The notes below the pieces were generated by a model. It was given only the letters and a program-made list of their open reading frames with translations. It was not told the DNA's origin and did no database searches. From contig JABDJY010000398.1 of assembly GCA_013003285.1 (NCBI GenBank), positions 1 through 32,213 of the forward strand: 32,213 nucleotides of DNA, read 5' to 3'. Position 1 is the first letter of the stretch, and each line of letters begins with the position of its first letter. Positions 14,688 through 23,029 of the stretch are shown here, piece by piece. The position numbers and the translations under genes are program-made. This DNA is from Alphaproteobacteria bacterium (GTDB taxonomy: Bacteria > Pseudomonadota > Alphaproteobacteria > UBA6615).

Positions 14688-15931
14688 GCCTCTCGACAAC
14701 TCAGGTGGCTATAGCCGAGCTGATTGGTCGCCCCGATAATGGCCTGTAGTTCGACTTCCATGCTGCCGTCGTCGCGCAGGCTGTGCGGATAGCCGCCGGC
14801 GAGCCGCGACACGTCGGGTAATGGTCCGATCGTAGTTGCCATGGCCGGCAGCTCGACTCGCTCGTTGGCATTTCCCGTCGACACCAGGGCGTCGGCCTCG
14901 GGCGTAGTGTCGGCAAGGGACTGGGAAGCGCCATCGCTACCAGCGAATTCGTCGGTTATCGCAACCGTCTTGATGCCCGCCTGTTCCAAATCGCGCACGA
15001 TCATCATCAAATCAGCATCGGGATTGCCGAAGCCTTCTTTACTGATGATGACGCCACTCGATTTCATCTGGATAATTTTTTCGACCGCGGCTGCGGCCGA
15101 GAGCTGCTTTTCGGCAAGGCGCGTGGGTTCGTTGGTAATGACAACACCGGTAAAATTCCAGCGCGTCCCGTGGCCGCTCAGCAACTCGGCGATGACGGGA
15201 TTATTCTGATGGTGGAAGGTGGTGTTCTTGTCGCAGGCGCTCACGCAGTTTCCTGATAAGACACCATTGTCGAGCACGATGCGGGGATCGACGCTGATCG
15301 GTAGGCCTTCCTGTGCATTTCGTCCCAGCACGTAGGTGTCGTGCAGCAAGCCTTGGCTGAGAACAATGTAGACATAGCCTATGCGCGGCAGGCTCGGGGC
15401 ACATGGCACTTCGTCCCACAGCACCTCTTCGGTTTGGTCTGGTACGGAATCCAAACAACTTTGGGCGACAAATTTCGCCGCACGGGTTCCGGCTTCCCGT
15501 AACGCTTCTTCATGCGCGTGGGGGTCCAGGGGTTCGTGAACATCGATTTCCAGGACAATCAGGGGCAACCGGGAAAACGGCGTATAGGCCGCGCCGGGCC
15601 CAGACATATCGATGATGCCTTCCTGAAAGCCGACGATGGGGCCACAGGTTGCGATGGCGACATTCTCCAGGACACAGAGCACGCCTGTTCCCGGCTCCGT
15701 GCCGACCGCTTTCGCGCGCGGTTGGACGACGTCCTTGACGCACAAGATACGCGTGGCTTCGCCGGGCAACGCCAACCTGACGCGGATACGCGCCAAACGA
15801 TGGTCTTGTTCCTGCAATGTGCGCGCCAACGCCGCCGCGTCGAGAGACAAGCAGCCCTGATTGATGCCGGTCTGTTCGCCCAGCTTGACCTGGTTAACAA
15901 TATGCTTGTGCAAGGTTAGGGTCATTTCCAT
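14684..15931 (-). CDS. grdE: Glycine/sarcosine/betaine reductase protein B proprotein (GrdE/GrdG/GrdI family)
   Basis: A 415-residue GrdE-like proprotein. Shared landmarks: VGFQEGIIDMSGPGAAYTPF near 100, LSQGLLHDTY near 191, SGNCVSACDKNTTFHHQNNP near 226-245, SKEGFGNPDADLMM near 300 and ITDEFAGSDGASQS near 325. In the clostridial protein the chain is cut between Asn and Cys and the new N-terminal Cys becomes a pyruvoyl group that holds the amino substrate; the matching bond here is Asn228-Cys229. It is the first gene of a - strand operon with grdB (GTGA overlap) and perhaps usp. An FNR-like box lies 76 bases before the start. A second ATG two codons later (15925) fits the family start slightly better. 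GrdG or GrdI identity cannot be excluded. Confidence 0.92.
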   Translation of the reverse strand: MEMTLTLHKHIVNQVKLGEQTGINQGCLSLDAAALARTLQEQDHRLARIRVRLALPGEATRILCVKDVVQPRAKAVGTEPGTGVLCVLENVAIATCGPIVGFQEGIIDMSGPGAAYTPFSRLPLIVLEIDVHEPLDPHAHEEALREAGTRAAKFVAQSCLDSVPDQTEEVLWDEVPCAPSLPRIGYVYIVLSQGLLHDTYVLGRNAQEGLPISVDPRIVLDNGVLSGNCVSACDKNTTFHHQNNPVIAELLSGHGTRWNFTGVVITNEPTRLAEKQLSAAAAVEKIIQMKSSGVIISKEGFGNPDADLMMIVRDLEQAGIKTVAITDEFAGSDGASQSLADTTPEADALVSTGNANERVELPAMATTIGPLPDVSRLAGGYPHSLRDDGSMEVELQAIIGATNQLGYSHLSCREA

Positions 15932-16007
15932 TCTCGACGAACAATCGCTCCGGCATTGCCATAAGAGCTATAGATCTAGAATTGCGCACAACTCGCCACA
16001 TTGGCCA

Positions 16008-16021
16008 TTGAGCAACATCAA
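16008..16021. promoter_or_regulatory. FNR/FixK-type box between grdE and tdh
   Basis: TTGAGCAACATCAA matches TTGAT-N4-ATCAA at nine of ten positions and lies in the 181-base gap between divergent grdE and tdh (76 and 91 bases from their starts). It could switch on the grdE-grdB and tdh-kbl operons together when oxygen is low. I see no glycine riboswitch in this gap. Confidence 0.6.
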
Positions 16022-16112
16022 ACCAACTATTACGAGAAGCAGGCTATTGAACCTTGTAAACTACCCTGATCTTTGATCCCGGACGCTGCACAAATTAGCG
16101 AGAAATAGCGAC

Positions 16113-17072
16113 ATGCGAAAAATTCTTGTTACCGGGGCGCTGGGGCAGATCGGTCAGGAGTTGGTACCGGCCCTGCGCGACCGCTACGGCGCCGCAAACA
16201 TCGTTGCGTCGGATATCCGTAGCCTGCCGGCAGGCGAGGAAAACGCCGACGATATGTTCGAGGTACTAGACTGCACCAAGGCGCAGCAGGTCGAAGACGT
16301 GGTCGACCGGCACGATATTGGGTGCGTCTACCACCTTGCCGCGTTGCTGTCGGCAACAGCTGAAGACAAACCGCAGGCGGCATGGCGTCTCAATATGGAC
16401 AGCCTCTATTTGATGTTGGAGGTCGCCCGGCAATTCGACTGTGCGCTGTTCTTTCCCAGCTCGATCGGCGCCTTCGGCCCCACCACGCCGCGCAACGAGA
16501 CTCCGCAGGACACTATCCAGCGTCCCACCACCATGTACGGCGTCACCAAGGTGGCGGGTGAGCTGTTGTGCGACTATTACGCGAAACGATTTGGCGTTGA
16601 TGCGCGGGGATTGCGGTTCCCCGGCCTGATCTCCTATGTCGCCCCGCCCGGCGGCGGGACGACGGACTATTCGGTGGAAATCTTCTACCAGGCGATTCGC
16701 GACCGGCGTTACACCTGCCCGCTGAAGCCCGATACGCGCCTCGATATGATGTATATGCCGGACGCGATCCGCGCGATGATCGAACTGATGGAAGCCGACC
16801 CCTCCGATCTAACCCACCGCAACGCGTTCAATGTGACAGCGATGAATGTTACCCCTGAAGAGTTGGCCACCGAAATATGCAAGCACATGCCGGACTTCGT
16901 CATCGACTACGACATCGACCCGGTGCGGCAAGCGATCGCTGATTCCTGGCCCCGCGCGATGGACGACAGCGCCGCCCGGTCCGAATGGCACTGGGCGCCG
17001 CGCTACGACCTGTCGGCCATGACTTCTGACATGCTGGAAAAACTGAGCGCCAAACTCAAGCCCGCGAAATGA
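16113..17072 (+). CDS. tdh: L-threonine 3-dehydrogenase, SDR/UDP-galactose-epimerase-like type
   Basis: A 319-residue extended short-chain dehydrogenase. The NAD site VTGALGQIGQE is at the N-terminus, VYHLAALLSATAED near 75, FFPSSIGAFGP near 112, and the YxxxK pair in MYGVTKVAGE (Tyr142, Lys146). Together with LRFPGLISY and GGGTTDYSVE these are features of the short-chain threonine dehydrogenases found in various bacteria and animals, distinct from the zinc-dependent E. coli Tdh. It oxidises L-threonine to 2-amino-3-ketobutyrate with NAD+. The kbl gene follows after 24 bases with AAGGGG in between, so the two make threonine into glycine and acetyl-CoA. The divergent placement from grdE suggests that this glycine feeds, or is shared with, the Grd system. 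Confidence 0.88.
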   Translation: MRKILVTGALGQIGQELVPALRDRYGAANIVASDIRSLPAGEENADDMFEVLDCTKAQQVEDVVDRHDIGCVYHLAALLSATAEDKPQAAWRLNMDSLYLMLEVARQFDCALFFPSSIGAFGPTTPRNETPQDTIQRPTTMYGVTKVAGELLCDYYAKRFGVDARGLRFPGLISYVAPPGGGTTDYSVEIFYQAIRDRRYTCPLKPDTRLDMMYMPDAIRAMIELMEADPSDLTHRNAFNVTAMNVTPEELATEICKHMPDFVIDYDIDPVRQAIADSWPRAMDDSAARSEWHWAPRYDLSAMTSDMLEKLSAKLKPAK

Positions 17073-17096
17073 TGTAATCGCCCCAAGGGGATTTCG

Positions 17097-18323
17097 ATGC
17101 CTGATGACCGTTTAGCCAATCTGCTCTCCGCCGAACTCACCGAAATGGAAGCAACCGGCCGGCGCAAGGGAGGCGAGACGGTGTTCGCCGGCGTTGTGCC
17201 GCCGCGCGGCGACAAGGGGCCGCGCTATCTGCTGGAGGGCGAGGGCGATAAGCCGTTTCTCCGAATGAACGCCAACAACTATCTGGGCCTGGCCCGTCGG
17301 CCCGAAGTTATCGAGGCGGAGGAGACAGCGGTGCGGGCGTTTGGTGCCGGCCCCGGCGCGGTGCGCTTCATCAGCGGCACATGGTCGCCCCATGTGGAAC
17401 TGGAACAGCGCCTCGCCGCGTTTCACCGGCGCGAGGCGGCCATGATCTTCAGCTCCGCCTACGCAGCGGTCATGGGGGTCCTACCGCCGCTGATTAGCGA
17501 GGCAACAGCGGTGATTAGCGACGAGCTCAATCACAACTGCATCATCAATGCCGTGCGGCTGAGCCGGCCGCTGGAAAAACATGTTTATCCCCACCTCGAT
17601 ATGGCGGCGTTGGAAGAGAGCCTGGCGAAGGCCGCAGAGTCCTGCCGGCGCGCCATTATTGTTACCGACGGCGTGTTCAGCATGCGCGGCGATCACGCCC
17701 CACTCCACAAAATCTCCGCGCTGGCGCACAAATACGATGATGTGTTCCCCGAGAATATTTTGGTCGTCGTCGACGATTCTCATGGCGTCGGCGCTTTCGG
17801 CGCATCCGGCCGCGGCACGGAGGAATATACAGATAGCCCACCCGCCGATCTTCTGGTGGCGACGCTGGGCAAGGCTTTCGGGGTTAACGGCGGTTATGTC
17901 ACTGGCGGCGACACGCTTATCGACTATTTACGCGAGACCTCGCCCTTCTACGTTTTTTCCAACCCGATCACGCCGGGCGAAGCCGCCGCCGCCAAGGCGG
18001 CCGTCGATCTCGTCGACAGTCCGCGTGGCGTGGCCTTGCTCGATCATTTGCGCGACATGACCGTGAGATTTGAGACAGGTCTGCTCGCGCTTGGCTTCGA
18101 AACCATAGCTGGCGAACATCCCGTTGTGCCGTTGATGGTGCGGGACACCGAGAAAACGTCGCAATTGGTTGCGCATTTGCGAGACCAAGGCGTTCTCGCC
18201 ACCGGGCTCAATTACCCGGTTGTGCCGCGCGGCGACGAAGAAATTCGGTTCCAGGTCTCAGCCGATCACACGCCAGCCGATATCGACGAAGCACTTAACG
18301 CTTTGGCCGATTTTTCGAATTGA
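17097..18323 (+). CDS. kbl: 2-amino-3-ketobutyrate CoA ligase (glycine C-acetyltransferase)
   Basis: A 408-residue alpha-oxoamine synthase of fold-type I PLP enzymes. MNANNYLGLA near 58, GPGAVRFISGTWSPHVELE near 88, SDELNHNCIINA near 140, DDSHGVGAFGASGRG near 222 and the PLP lysine in LGKAFGVNGGYV (Lys259) are all present. It cleaves 2-amino-3-ketobutyrate with CoA into glycine and acetyl-CoA. Related 5-aminolevulinate, serine palmitoyl- and 8-amino-7-oxononanoate synthases share the fold, but the RFISGT motif and coupling to tdh point to Kbl. It is slightly longer than E. coli Kbl (398) because of an N-terminal stretch. Downstream it converges with the HtrA-like gene. Confidence 0.9.
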   Translation: MPDDRLANLLSAELTEMEATGRRKGGETVFAGVVPPRGDKGPRYLLEGEGDKPFLRMNANNYLGLARRPEVIEAEETAVRAFGAGPGAVRFISGTWSPHVELEQRLAAFHRREAAMIFSSAYAAVMGVLPPLISEATAVISDELNHNCIINAVRLSRPLEKHVYPHLDMAALEESLAKAAESCRRAIIVTDGVFSMRGDHAPLHKISALAHKYDDVFPENILVVVDDSHGVGAFGASGRGTEEYTDSPPADLLVATLGKAFGVNGGYVTGGDTLIDYLRETSPFYVFSNPITPGEAAAAKAAVDLVDSPRGVALLDHLRDMTVRFETGLLALGFETIAGEHPVVPLMVRDTEKTSQLVAHLRDQGVLATGLNYPVVPRGDEEIRFQVSADHTPADIDEALNALADFSN

Positions 18324-18345
18324 GTCCGAGACTGTCGTAATCAAG

Positions 18346-19428
18346 TTATTCCTCGATTGTCGTGGTGAGCTCGATCACCCGGCCTTGGCGAAACACTTTG
18401 ACGGCGACGGTTTGCCCCACCTCAATTTCGGCGAGGTGATCGCGTAGCGCTATGTACGACTCGAACTTACCAACCTGAAACCCATCAACCTCAAGGATGA
18501 TGTCACCGCCGAGCAATATGTCGTGCTCACCAATCTTCGCCGGCAAGTAGCTAGGCTGCAGTCCCAGCCGCGCGCCCGGTGAGCCAGCGGCAACCCGTTG
18601 GACCAGAACGCCGGAGTCTTGGGGCAGGTTGAATATCCCAGCCAATTTCTCATCGAGACCGAACACACTGATGCCACTCCAGGGCGTGCGGGGTGTTAGG
18701 AGAAGTTGCCTAATCGAGTTGGACGTGACCGAGAAGCCGACACCCTCGAAGGCACCAGACTGGCTCAAAATGTGGCTGACAATGCCGACCACCTCACCGT
18801 TCATGTCAAACATAGGTCCGCCGGAATTGCCGCGATTGATCGCAACATCAGCCTGAAAAAATTCCGCAAGGGCGAGCGGTCCGCCGAGCGTACCTGGCAA
18901 TCGGCGAGCGCTGATGCGGCCCACAGTCAGCGTATGGCTGAGACCGTAGGGCGCGCCGATGACAAATATCCGTTGGCCCACACGCACGGCGTCCGAATTA
19001 CCCATCTTCGCGATAACGGCGCCTTCTGGTACGCGCTCGAGCCGAAGCATCGCGAGATCCGCAGCCGGCTCCGACGAGACGATCTTGGCCAGAACTTTGG
19101 TGCCGTCGCCAAACTCGACCTGCACAGTATCCGCAACTTGTACCAAATGAGCTGCTGTCAGAACGTCTCCATCCTCCGAAATCAGCACACCAGAACCTTG
19201 GTCGGTGAAGGGCACGACGCCGACATTATTATTGCCGACTAATGCACGCTCGCGTGTCCGCACGAGAACGACCGAACCGTTGACGGCACTAAACAGGTCT
19301 TCGAGCGCTGGTTCGGCTTCTGACGCTTGGCTCGGCCAGGCGAAAAACAGCAGGAAAACTGCGATTGAGCCTATACCCAACTTTGTCTTCCCCGTCCCAA
19401 TTGGTGGATTGTTTCGGTTGCTTGTCAT
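18346..19428 (-). CDS. HtrA/DegP-like periplasmic serine protease with one PDZ domain
   Basis: A 360-residue trypsin-like protease with start taken at ATG 19428, because the following residues form a good signal peptide (TKLGIGSIAVFLLFFAWPSQASEA); in-frame codons reach back to 19527. The catalytic triad is visible: His in TAAHLV, Asp in AADLAML and Ser in NRGNSGGPMF. A PDZ-like domain follows, with GVLVQRVAAGSPGARLGL and GDIILEVDGFQV. One PDZ domain makes it more like DegS or plant Deg than DegP (two). It would degrade or monitor misfolded envelope proteins. It is divergent from the tandem usp gene and converges with kbl; no functional link to either is evident. Confidence 0.88.
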   Translation of the reverse strand: MTSNRNNPPIGTGKTKLGIGSIAVFLLFFAWPSQASEAEPALEDLFSAVNGSVVLVRTRERALVGNNNVGVVPFTDQGSGVLISEDGDVLTAAHLVQVADTVQVEFGDGTKVLAKIVSSEPAADLAMLRLERVPEGAVIAKMGNSDAVRVGQRIFVIGAPYGLSHTLTVGRISARRLPGTLGGPLALAEFFQADVAINRGNSGGPMFDMNGEVVGIVSHILSQSGAFEGVGFSVTSNSIRQLLLTPRTPWSGISVFGLDEKLAGIFNLPQDSGVLVQRVAAGSPGARLGLQPSYLPAKIGEHDILLGGDIILEVDGFQVGKFESYIALRDHLAEIEVGQTVAVKVFRQGRVIELTTTIEE

Positions 19429-19571
19429 CTGTCGGCCCAGGTTCGCTGTATGTCGCACGGACAAGCGTAGCACGATCATATCTTCATCCGTCAGCCTGAC
19501 CAGAAGACGCGTTAGGTATATTCGCATGCGCGCGAAAGTCCTTCAAACCCAGCCATCGCAAAATTGGCCCG

Positions 19572-19585
19572 TTGACCGGCATCAA
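19572..19585. promoter_or_regulatory. FNR/FixK-type box upstream of the tandem usp gene
   Basis: TTGACCGGCATCAA matches TTGAT-N4-ATCAA at nine of ten positions. A -10-like CATACT lies 21 bases downstream (19607-19612), the spacing of class II FNR promoters, and the usp start follows at 19644. A TTG inside the box begins an artificial in-frame extension of the usp gene. Confidence 0.62.
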
Positions 19586-19643
19586 TGTGCAGTTGTCGAA
19601 AGTGGCCATACTCAAGCCAGAAATTGCATGGCAGGAGAATATG

Positions 19644-20465
19644 ATGAGCTACAAAACCATTCTTCTTGGATTGGTGGCCGGCGATCCGGGCAATGGCGCG
19701 AGAATTAATTCAAGCATCGGTCTCGCAGCGGCTCAGGGCGCGCATTTGACGGCGCTCTATATGATCCCGCCCTTCAGCATTCCAGGATTTGCCGAAGTGC
19801 CGGTGCCGACCTATGTCGCCGAGCAGTACTATGCAGACGAAGAAGCGGCGGCAGGGCCAGTGATTGAGGCTTTCGAAGCTGCGTTAGCTGCACAAGGCGA
19901 TGTGCCCGGTATTATACGAAAGACTAATGTCCTGCCCCGCGACACGTTGCGAGAGAACGCACCGTTCGCCGATCTCATCGTCCTCGGCCAACCCCATGAG
20001 GATTATTACGATCCAGCGACCGACTCTCTGGTCGGCAATGTCTCCTTGTCAGCGGGCCTTCCGGTTCTCGCCGTGCCGCGGGAAGGCGACTTTGGCAGTT
20101 TCGGCAAGAACGTCTTGGTCGCGTGGACGCCCCGGCGCGAATGCACCAGAGCCGTGCGTGACGCTTTACCCTTCCTGCAACGGGCGGAGCGAGTTATCGT
20201 TCTGCGGGCCAACGCCTCTGACGACGGCGCCGACGTGGAGATCGGCGCCTATCTGGCGCGGCACGGCGTCAAGGCCGATATCGAGAAGGTGAAGGCTAAG
20301 GATATCTCGGTGGCGGATGCGATTATCAAGACCGCGTCGAGCGAAGATTGTGATCTCATCGTCATGGGCGCTTACGGCCATTCGCGATCGCGCGAATATG
20401 TTTTTGGCGGTGTCACCCGCGACATTCTGCGGCACATGACGGTACCGACGCTGTTCGCACACTAG
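19644..20465 (+). CDS. Universal stress protein, two tandem UspA domains
   Basis: A 273-residue protein beginning MSYKTILLGLVAG. The ATG at 19644 has AGGAG six bases upstream (19633-19637); the ATG just before it is too close. Two Usp domains follow each other, the second with an ATP-binding signature GAYGHSRSREYVFGG near residue 245; the first has VLGQPHEDYYDP where the signature would be, so it probably lacks nucleotide binding. This layout is common in alphaproteobacterial Usp proteins. The upstream FNR box suggests induction at low oxygen. The CaCA exchanger gene follows 73 bases later in the same direction. Confidence 0.9.
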   Translation: MSYKTILLGLVAGDPGNGARINSSIGLAAAQGAHLTALYMIPPFSIPGFAEVPVPTYVAEQYYADEEAAAGPVIEAFEAALAAQGDVPGIIRKTNVLPRDTLRENAPFADLIVLGQPHEDYYDPATDSLVGNVSLSAGLPVLAVPREGDFGSFGKNVLVAWTPRRECTRAVRDALPFLQRAERVIVLRANASDDGADVEIGAYLARHGVKADIEKVKAKDISVADAIIKTASSEDCDLIVMGAYGHSRSREYVFGGVTRDILRHMTVPTLFAH

Positions 20466-20538
20466 GAAATCACACGCCTAGATCTTTGCCCCGCTGCGGC
20501 GTGCCCGCCGGCACCGCTCGATTGAAAGACCGAACGCG

Positions 20539-21585
20539 ATGGCCCTCCTTTCGACATTGTCATTGTCTGCGAACTTGGCCCTCTTTACGGTTTTGGCCGC
20601 CGTGGTGTGGTTCACCGGCACCCGCTTGTCCTATCTCGCCGATGCCATTGCCAAACAAACCGGCGTCAGCCGCGCCATAATGGGTCTGATCTTTCTCGCC
20701 GCGATCACCTCGCTGCCCGAACTGGTCACGACTTCGGCAGCGGCGATTAAAGGGGATGCTGCGCTCGCCCTCAACAACATATTAGGTGGGATCACCATGC
20801 AGACGGCCATTCTGGCAGTGGCTGATGCAATCGCGATCCGCGTAACGCTCTCATCGTTTCCCCGAAAGCCGACCCCAATCCTGGAGGGGGCGATACTTAT
20901 CCTGCTGCTGACGACGACGCTGGTTATCATCTCGATTGGCGAGACCCCGCTGTTTTTCAATGTCGGTCTCGGCGCAACATTGCTCGCCAGCATTTACTTC
21001 ATTTCGATTCGTGTACTCAATCGTTACGACAAAGATCATCCGTGGCAACCGGTCAATCTTCCGGAACCCGAGGACGTCCCGCAGATCCTGCCGCTGCATG
21101 CATTGCATGACCTGCCCTTACGCACGCTTATAATGCAGTCATGTGGCGTGGCCGTGGTCATTCTCGTTTGCGGCATATTATTGGTCGAAACCAGCGCCGC
21201 GATTGCGGACCAGAGCGGATTGGGTAGCAGCTTCATTGGCGTCACGTTATTGGCAGCGACCACCTCGCTCCCGGAGCTGAGCACAACGATCGCCGCCGTG
21301 CGCATGGGCGCATATACGATGGCCGTGTCGAATATCTTCGGCAGCAACTTGATTATGGTGTTCGTCCTGTTCCCCGCCGATTTCTTTTATCGCGAAGGAG
21401 TCATCCTGAACGAAGCGGGTGAAACGGCGCAGTTGGCGTTGCTCTCGGGCATCGTCGTTACGACCATCTACATTATCGGCCTATTGATAAAGAAAAAGCC
21501 GCGAATCGCCGGAATGGGCCTCGATTCAATCCTGGTTCTCGGTGTTTACCTGGTCAGCGTATACGCGTTTTACACCGTGCGTTGA
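20539..21585 (+). CDS. Sodium/calcium exchanger family (CaCA) membrane antiporter
   Basis: A 348-residue inner-membrane protein with about ten helices in two halves. The alpha repeats that line the ion path are seen as AAITSLPELVTTSAAAIKG near 55 and AATTSLPELSTTIAAVRMG near 240; the second continues to SNIFGSN, while the first has NNILGG. A hydrophilic loop (about 165-190) separates the halves. Members swap Ca2+ (or other cations) for H+ or Na+. With the P-type ATPase at 5.2-7.95 kb it makes a second cation exporter in this window. It lies downstream of the tandem usp gene and may share its low-oxygen control. Confidence 0.88.
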   Translation: MALLSTLSLSANLALFTVLAAVVWFTGTRLSYLADAIAKQTGVSRAIMGLIFLAAITSLPELVTTSAAAIKGDAALALNNILGGITMQTAILAVADAIAIRVTLSSFPRKPTPILEGAILILLLTTTLVIISIGETPLFFNVGLGATLLASIYFISIRVLNRYDKDHPWQPVNLPEPEDVPQILPLHALHDLPLRTLIMQSCGVAVVILVCGILLVETSAAIADQSGLGSSFIGVTLLAATTSLPELSTTIAAVRMGAYTMAVSNIFGSNLIMVFVLFPADFFYREGVILNEAGETAQLALLSGIVVTTIYIIGLLIKKKPRIAGMGLDSILVLGVYLVSVYAFYTVR

Positions 21586-21594
21586 AATCAACGC
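21579..21594. terminator. Inverted repeat between converging genes, possible terminator
   Basis: GCGTTGA (21579-21585) and TCAACGC (21588-21594) are perfect inverted copies two bases apart. The element overlaps the stop codon of the exchanger and lies just before the converging GH26-like gene end. No T-run follows on either strand, so termination is uncertain. Confidence 0.3.
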
Positions 21595-21610
21595 GGCGAC
21601 CGGTCAGCGC

Positions 21611-22828
21611 CTATTCGAACCATTCGGCAGGCAGCACGGTCCCTTCGTCCGCCGGCTCATCTTTCGACGCTTGTTCAGTTGGGTCATCGGGTTGAGCCTG
21701 TTCAAAACCCGGAATGCCGACATGGCGGCCCGCCAGTTGCGGACCGCGGGCGAACACCGGGATCTCAATGAACGCGGATTGGGTGAGCGCGTCACGATAG
21801 GCGGCCAAAGCTGCGCGCGACGAATCCAAGCGCATGCGAGACCGCGATCCGTCGCCATTTTCCCAATTGCTGTGCCAATAAGACATTGCCTTGATGCGGG
21901 GATAGCGTCCGCTGCTCAGATCGGTCAGTGCGTCGCGCAGCCATTGGGGTTTGCCCGCATGCTCAACAACGCCGAATTCCAATAATGCGATTGGCTTGCG
22001 GCTCGAGATCGCTGCAAGCTCGGGATAGACATCGTCCATCACCTGGCGGAAACGAGGATTCCAGGACTTCAGCTCTCTCGGTGTCTGTGCGGCATAGACC
22101 GAGACACCGATCCAGTCGATATAATCATCGCCAGGATAGTAAGCCGAATAGGCGTTCCAACTTTCATTATGAGGCGCGCCGTAGCCGTTGACGTGAAACA
22201 CCCAGGTGACGTTGTGCACGTCTTCGGCGCGGAAAATGTCGATGATGTGGCGATAGGCGTCGCGAAAGCGTTCCGGACCATCGGCCAGCGTGGGCGAACC
22301 ATAGGCGGTGCTGGTTGAGCCGCCATTGCAGACGCCGCTCCACGGAAACCAGTTCCCATTAACTTCGGTACCAAATTCAATCATTACCGGTCCGCGCACC
22401 TCTCCCGCCGTTCGGGCGTAAGTGCGAAATTGATCGTCGAACTTACCCGAGAGGATATTTTCCATCCGGTACTTCTTGTCGGCACAGCCTTCCTTCCAAT
22501 TGCTGCGCGACATCAGGCGAATGAAGGGGACGACGCCTTCCTCGAGCAATGTCTCCACTTTGTTTTTTGGAAACCGGATACCGCGGAACCAATTATCTGA
22601 AAAATAACCCCAGACAATCTTGCGGCCGTTCAACTTGTCTGAGAAGCGCCTGATCCGCTGCTTCGTGACGATGGACTCTTCCGGGCCAAAGTCGGGAAAC
22701 GCCGCGTGGTAGATACCGGTTGGCGGTGGCGCCAGCTTAATCGGAGGCATATCACTTTGGGCGCTACCAGCGCTCGCCAGGGAGATAACCGTCGCAGCAA
22801 ACGTCGTTTTGACGAGTAGTTTGATCAT
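21611..22828 (-). CDS. Secreted GH26-like glycoside hydrolase (beta-mannanase clan)
   Basis: A 405-residue exported protein. The start is ATG at 22828, with GGAAAGG just before it; an upstream TTG at 22852 is less likely. The signal peptide ends near AGSAQS (about 25). The TIM-barrel domain shows VMIEFGTEVNGNWFPW with the likely acid/base Glu, WVFHVNGYGAP, DYIDWIGVSVYA and IALLEFGVVE with the likely nucleophile Glu, all fitting GH26. The last 45 residues are acidic, Pro-rich and likely disordered. GH26 enzymes cut beta-mannans or related beta-glycans; in this place it may trim the polysaccharide made by the genes to the right. The substrate is not known. Confidence 0.8.
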   Translation of the reverse strand: MIKLLVKTTFAATVISLASAGSAQSDMPPIKLAPPPTGIYHAAFPDFGPEESIVTKQRIRRFSDKLNGRKIVWGYFSDNWFRGIRFPKNKVETLLEEGVVPFIRLMSRSNWKEGCADKKYRMENILSGKFDDQFRTYARTAGEVRGPVMIEFGTEVNGNWFPWSGVCNGGSTSTAYGSPTLADGPERFRDAYRHIIDIFRAEDVHNVTWVFHVNGYGAPHNESWNAYSAYYPGDDYIDWIGVSVYAAQTPRELKSWNPRFRQVMDDVYPELAAISSRKPIALLEFGVVEHAGKPQWLRDALTDLSSGRYPRIKAMSYWHSNWENGDGSRSRMRLDSSRAALAAYRDALTQSAFIEIPVFARGPQLAGRHVGIPGFEQAQPDDPTEQASKDEPADEGTVLPAEWFE

Positions 22829-22949
22829 CGACCTTTCCACTATATTAGACAATTTTTATATGCGGGTGCGATAATATACAGGCGCACGGACCCCGCCAGG
22901 TAATGGCTTGATATCGGCTTTCAATGCCGATCACTGAAAGTTGCGCCAT

Positions 22950-22989
22950 GCGGCGTCAATAAACACAAGCTTTTCAAGCTTGGCGCCGC
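22950..22989. repeat. Nested inverted repeat between wecB and the GH26-like gene
   Basis: An inner perfect hairpin CAAGCTT/AAGCTTG (22966-22972 and 22976-22982, three-base loop) sits inside a second pair GCGGCG (22950-22955) and CGCCGC (22984-22989). Read on the - strand it follows the wecB stop, so it may end that transcript, though only a weak T-rich stretch follows. Confidence 0.4.
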
Positions 22990-23029
22990 TATCTCGCGCA
23001 AGACAAGCTGCATTCTTCATACACCGAAT

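Noticed and set aside
15932..16112. Glycine riboswitch between grdE and tdh
   Set aside because: I looked for paired glycine-aptamer features because of the glycine genes, but saw none; the gap shows only the FNR-like box.
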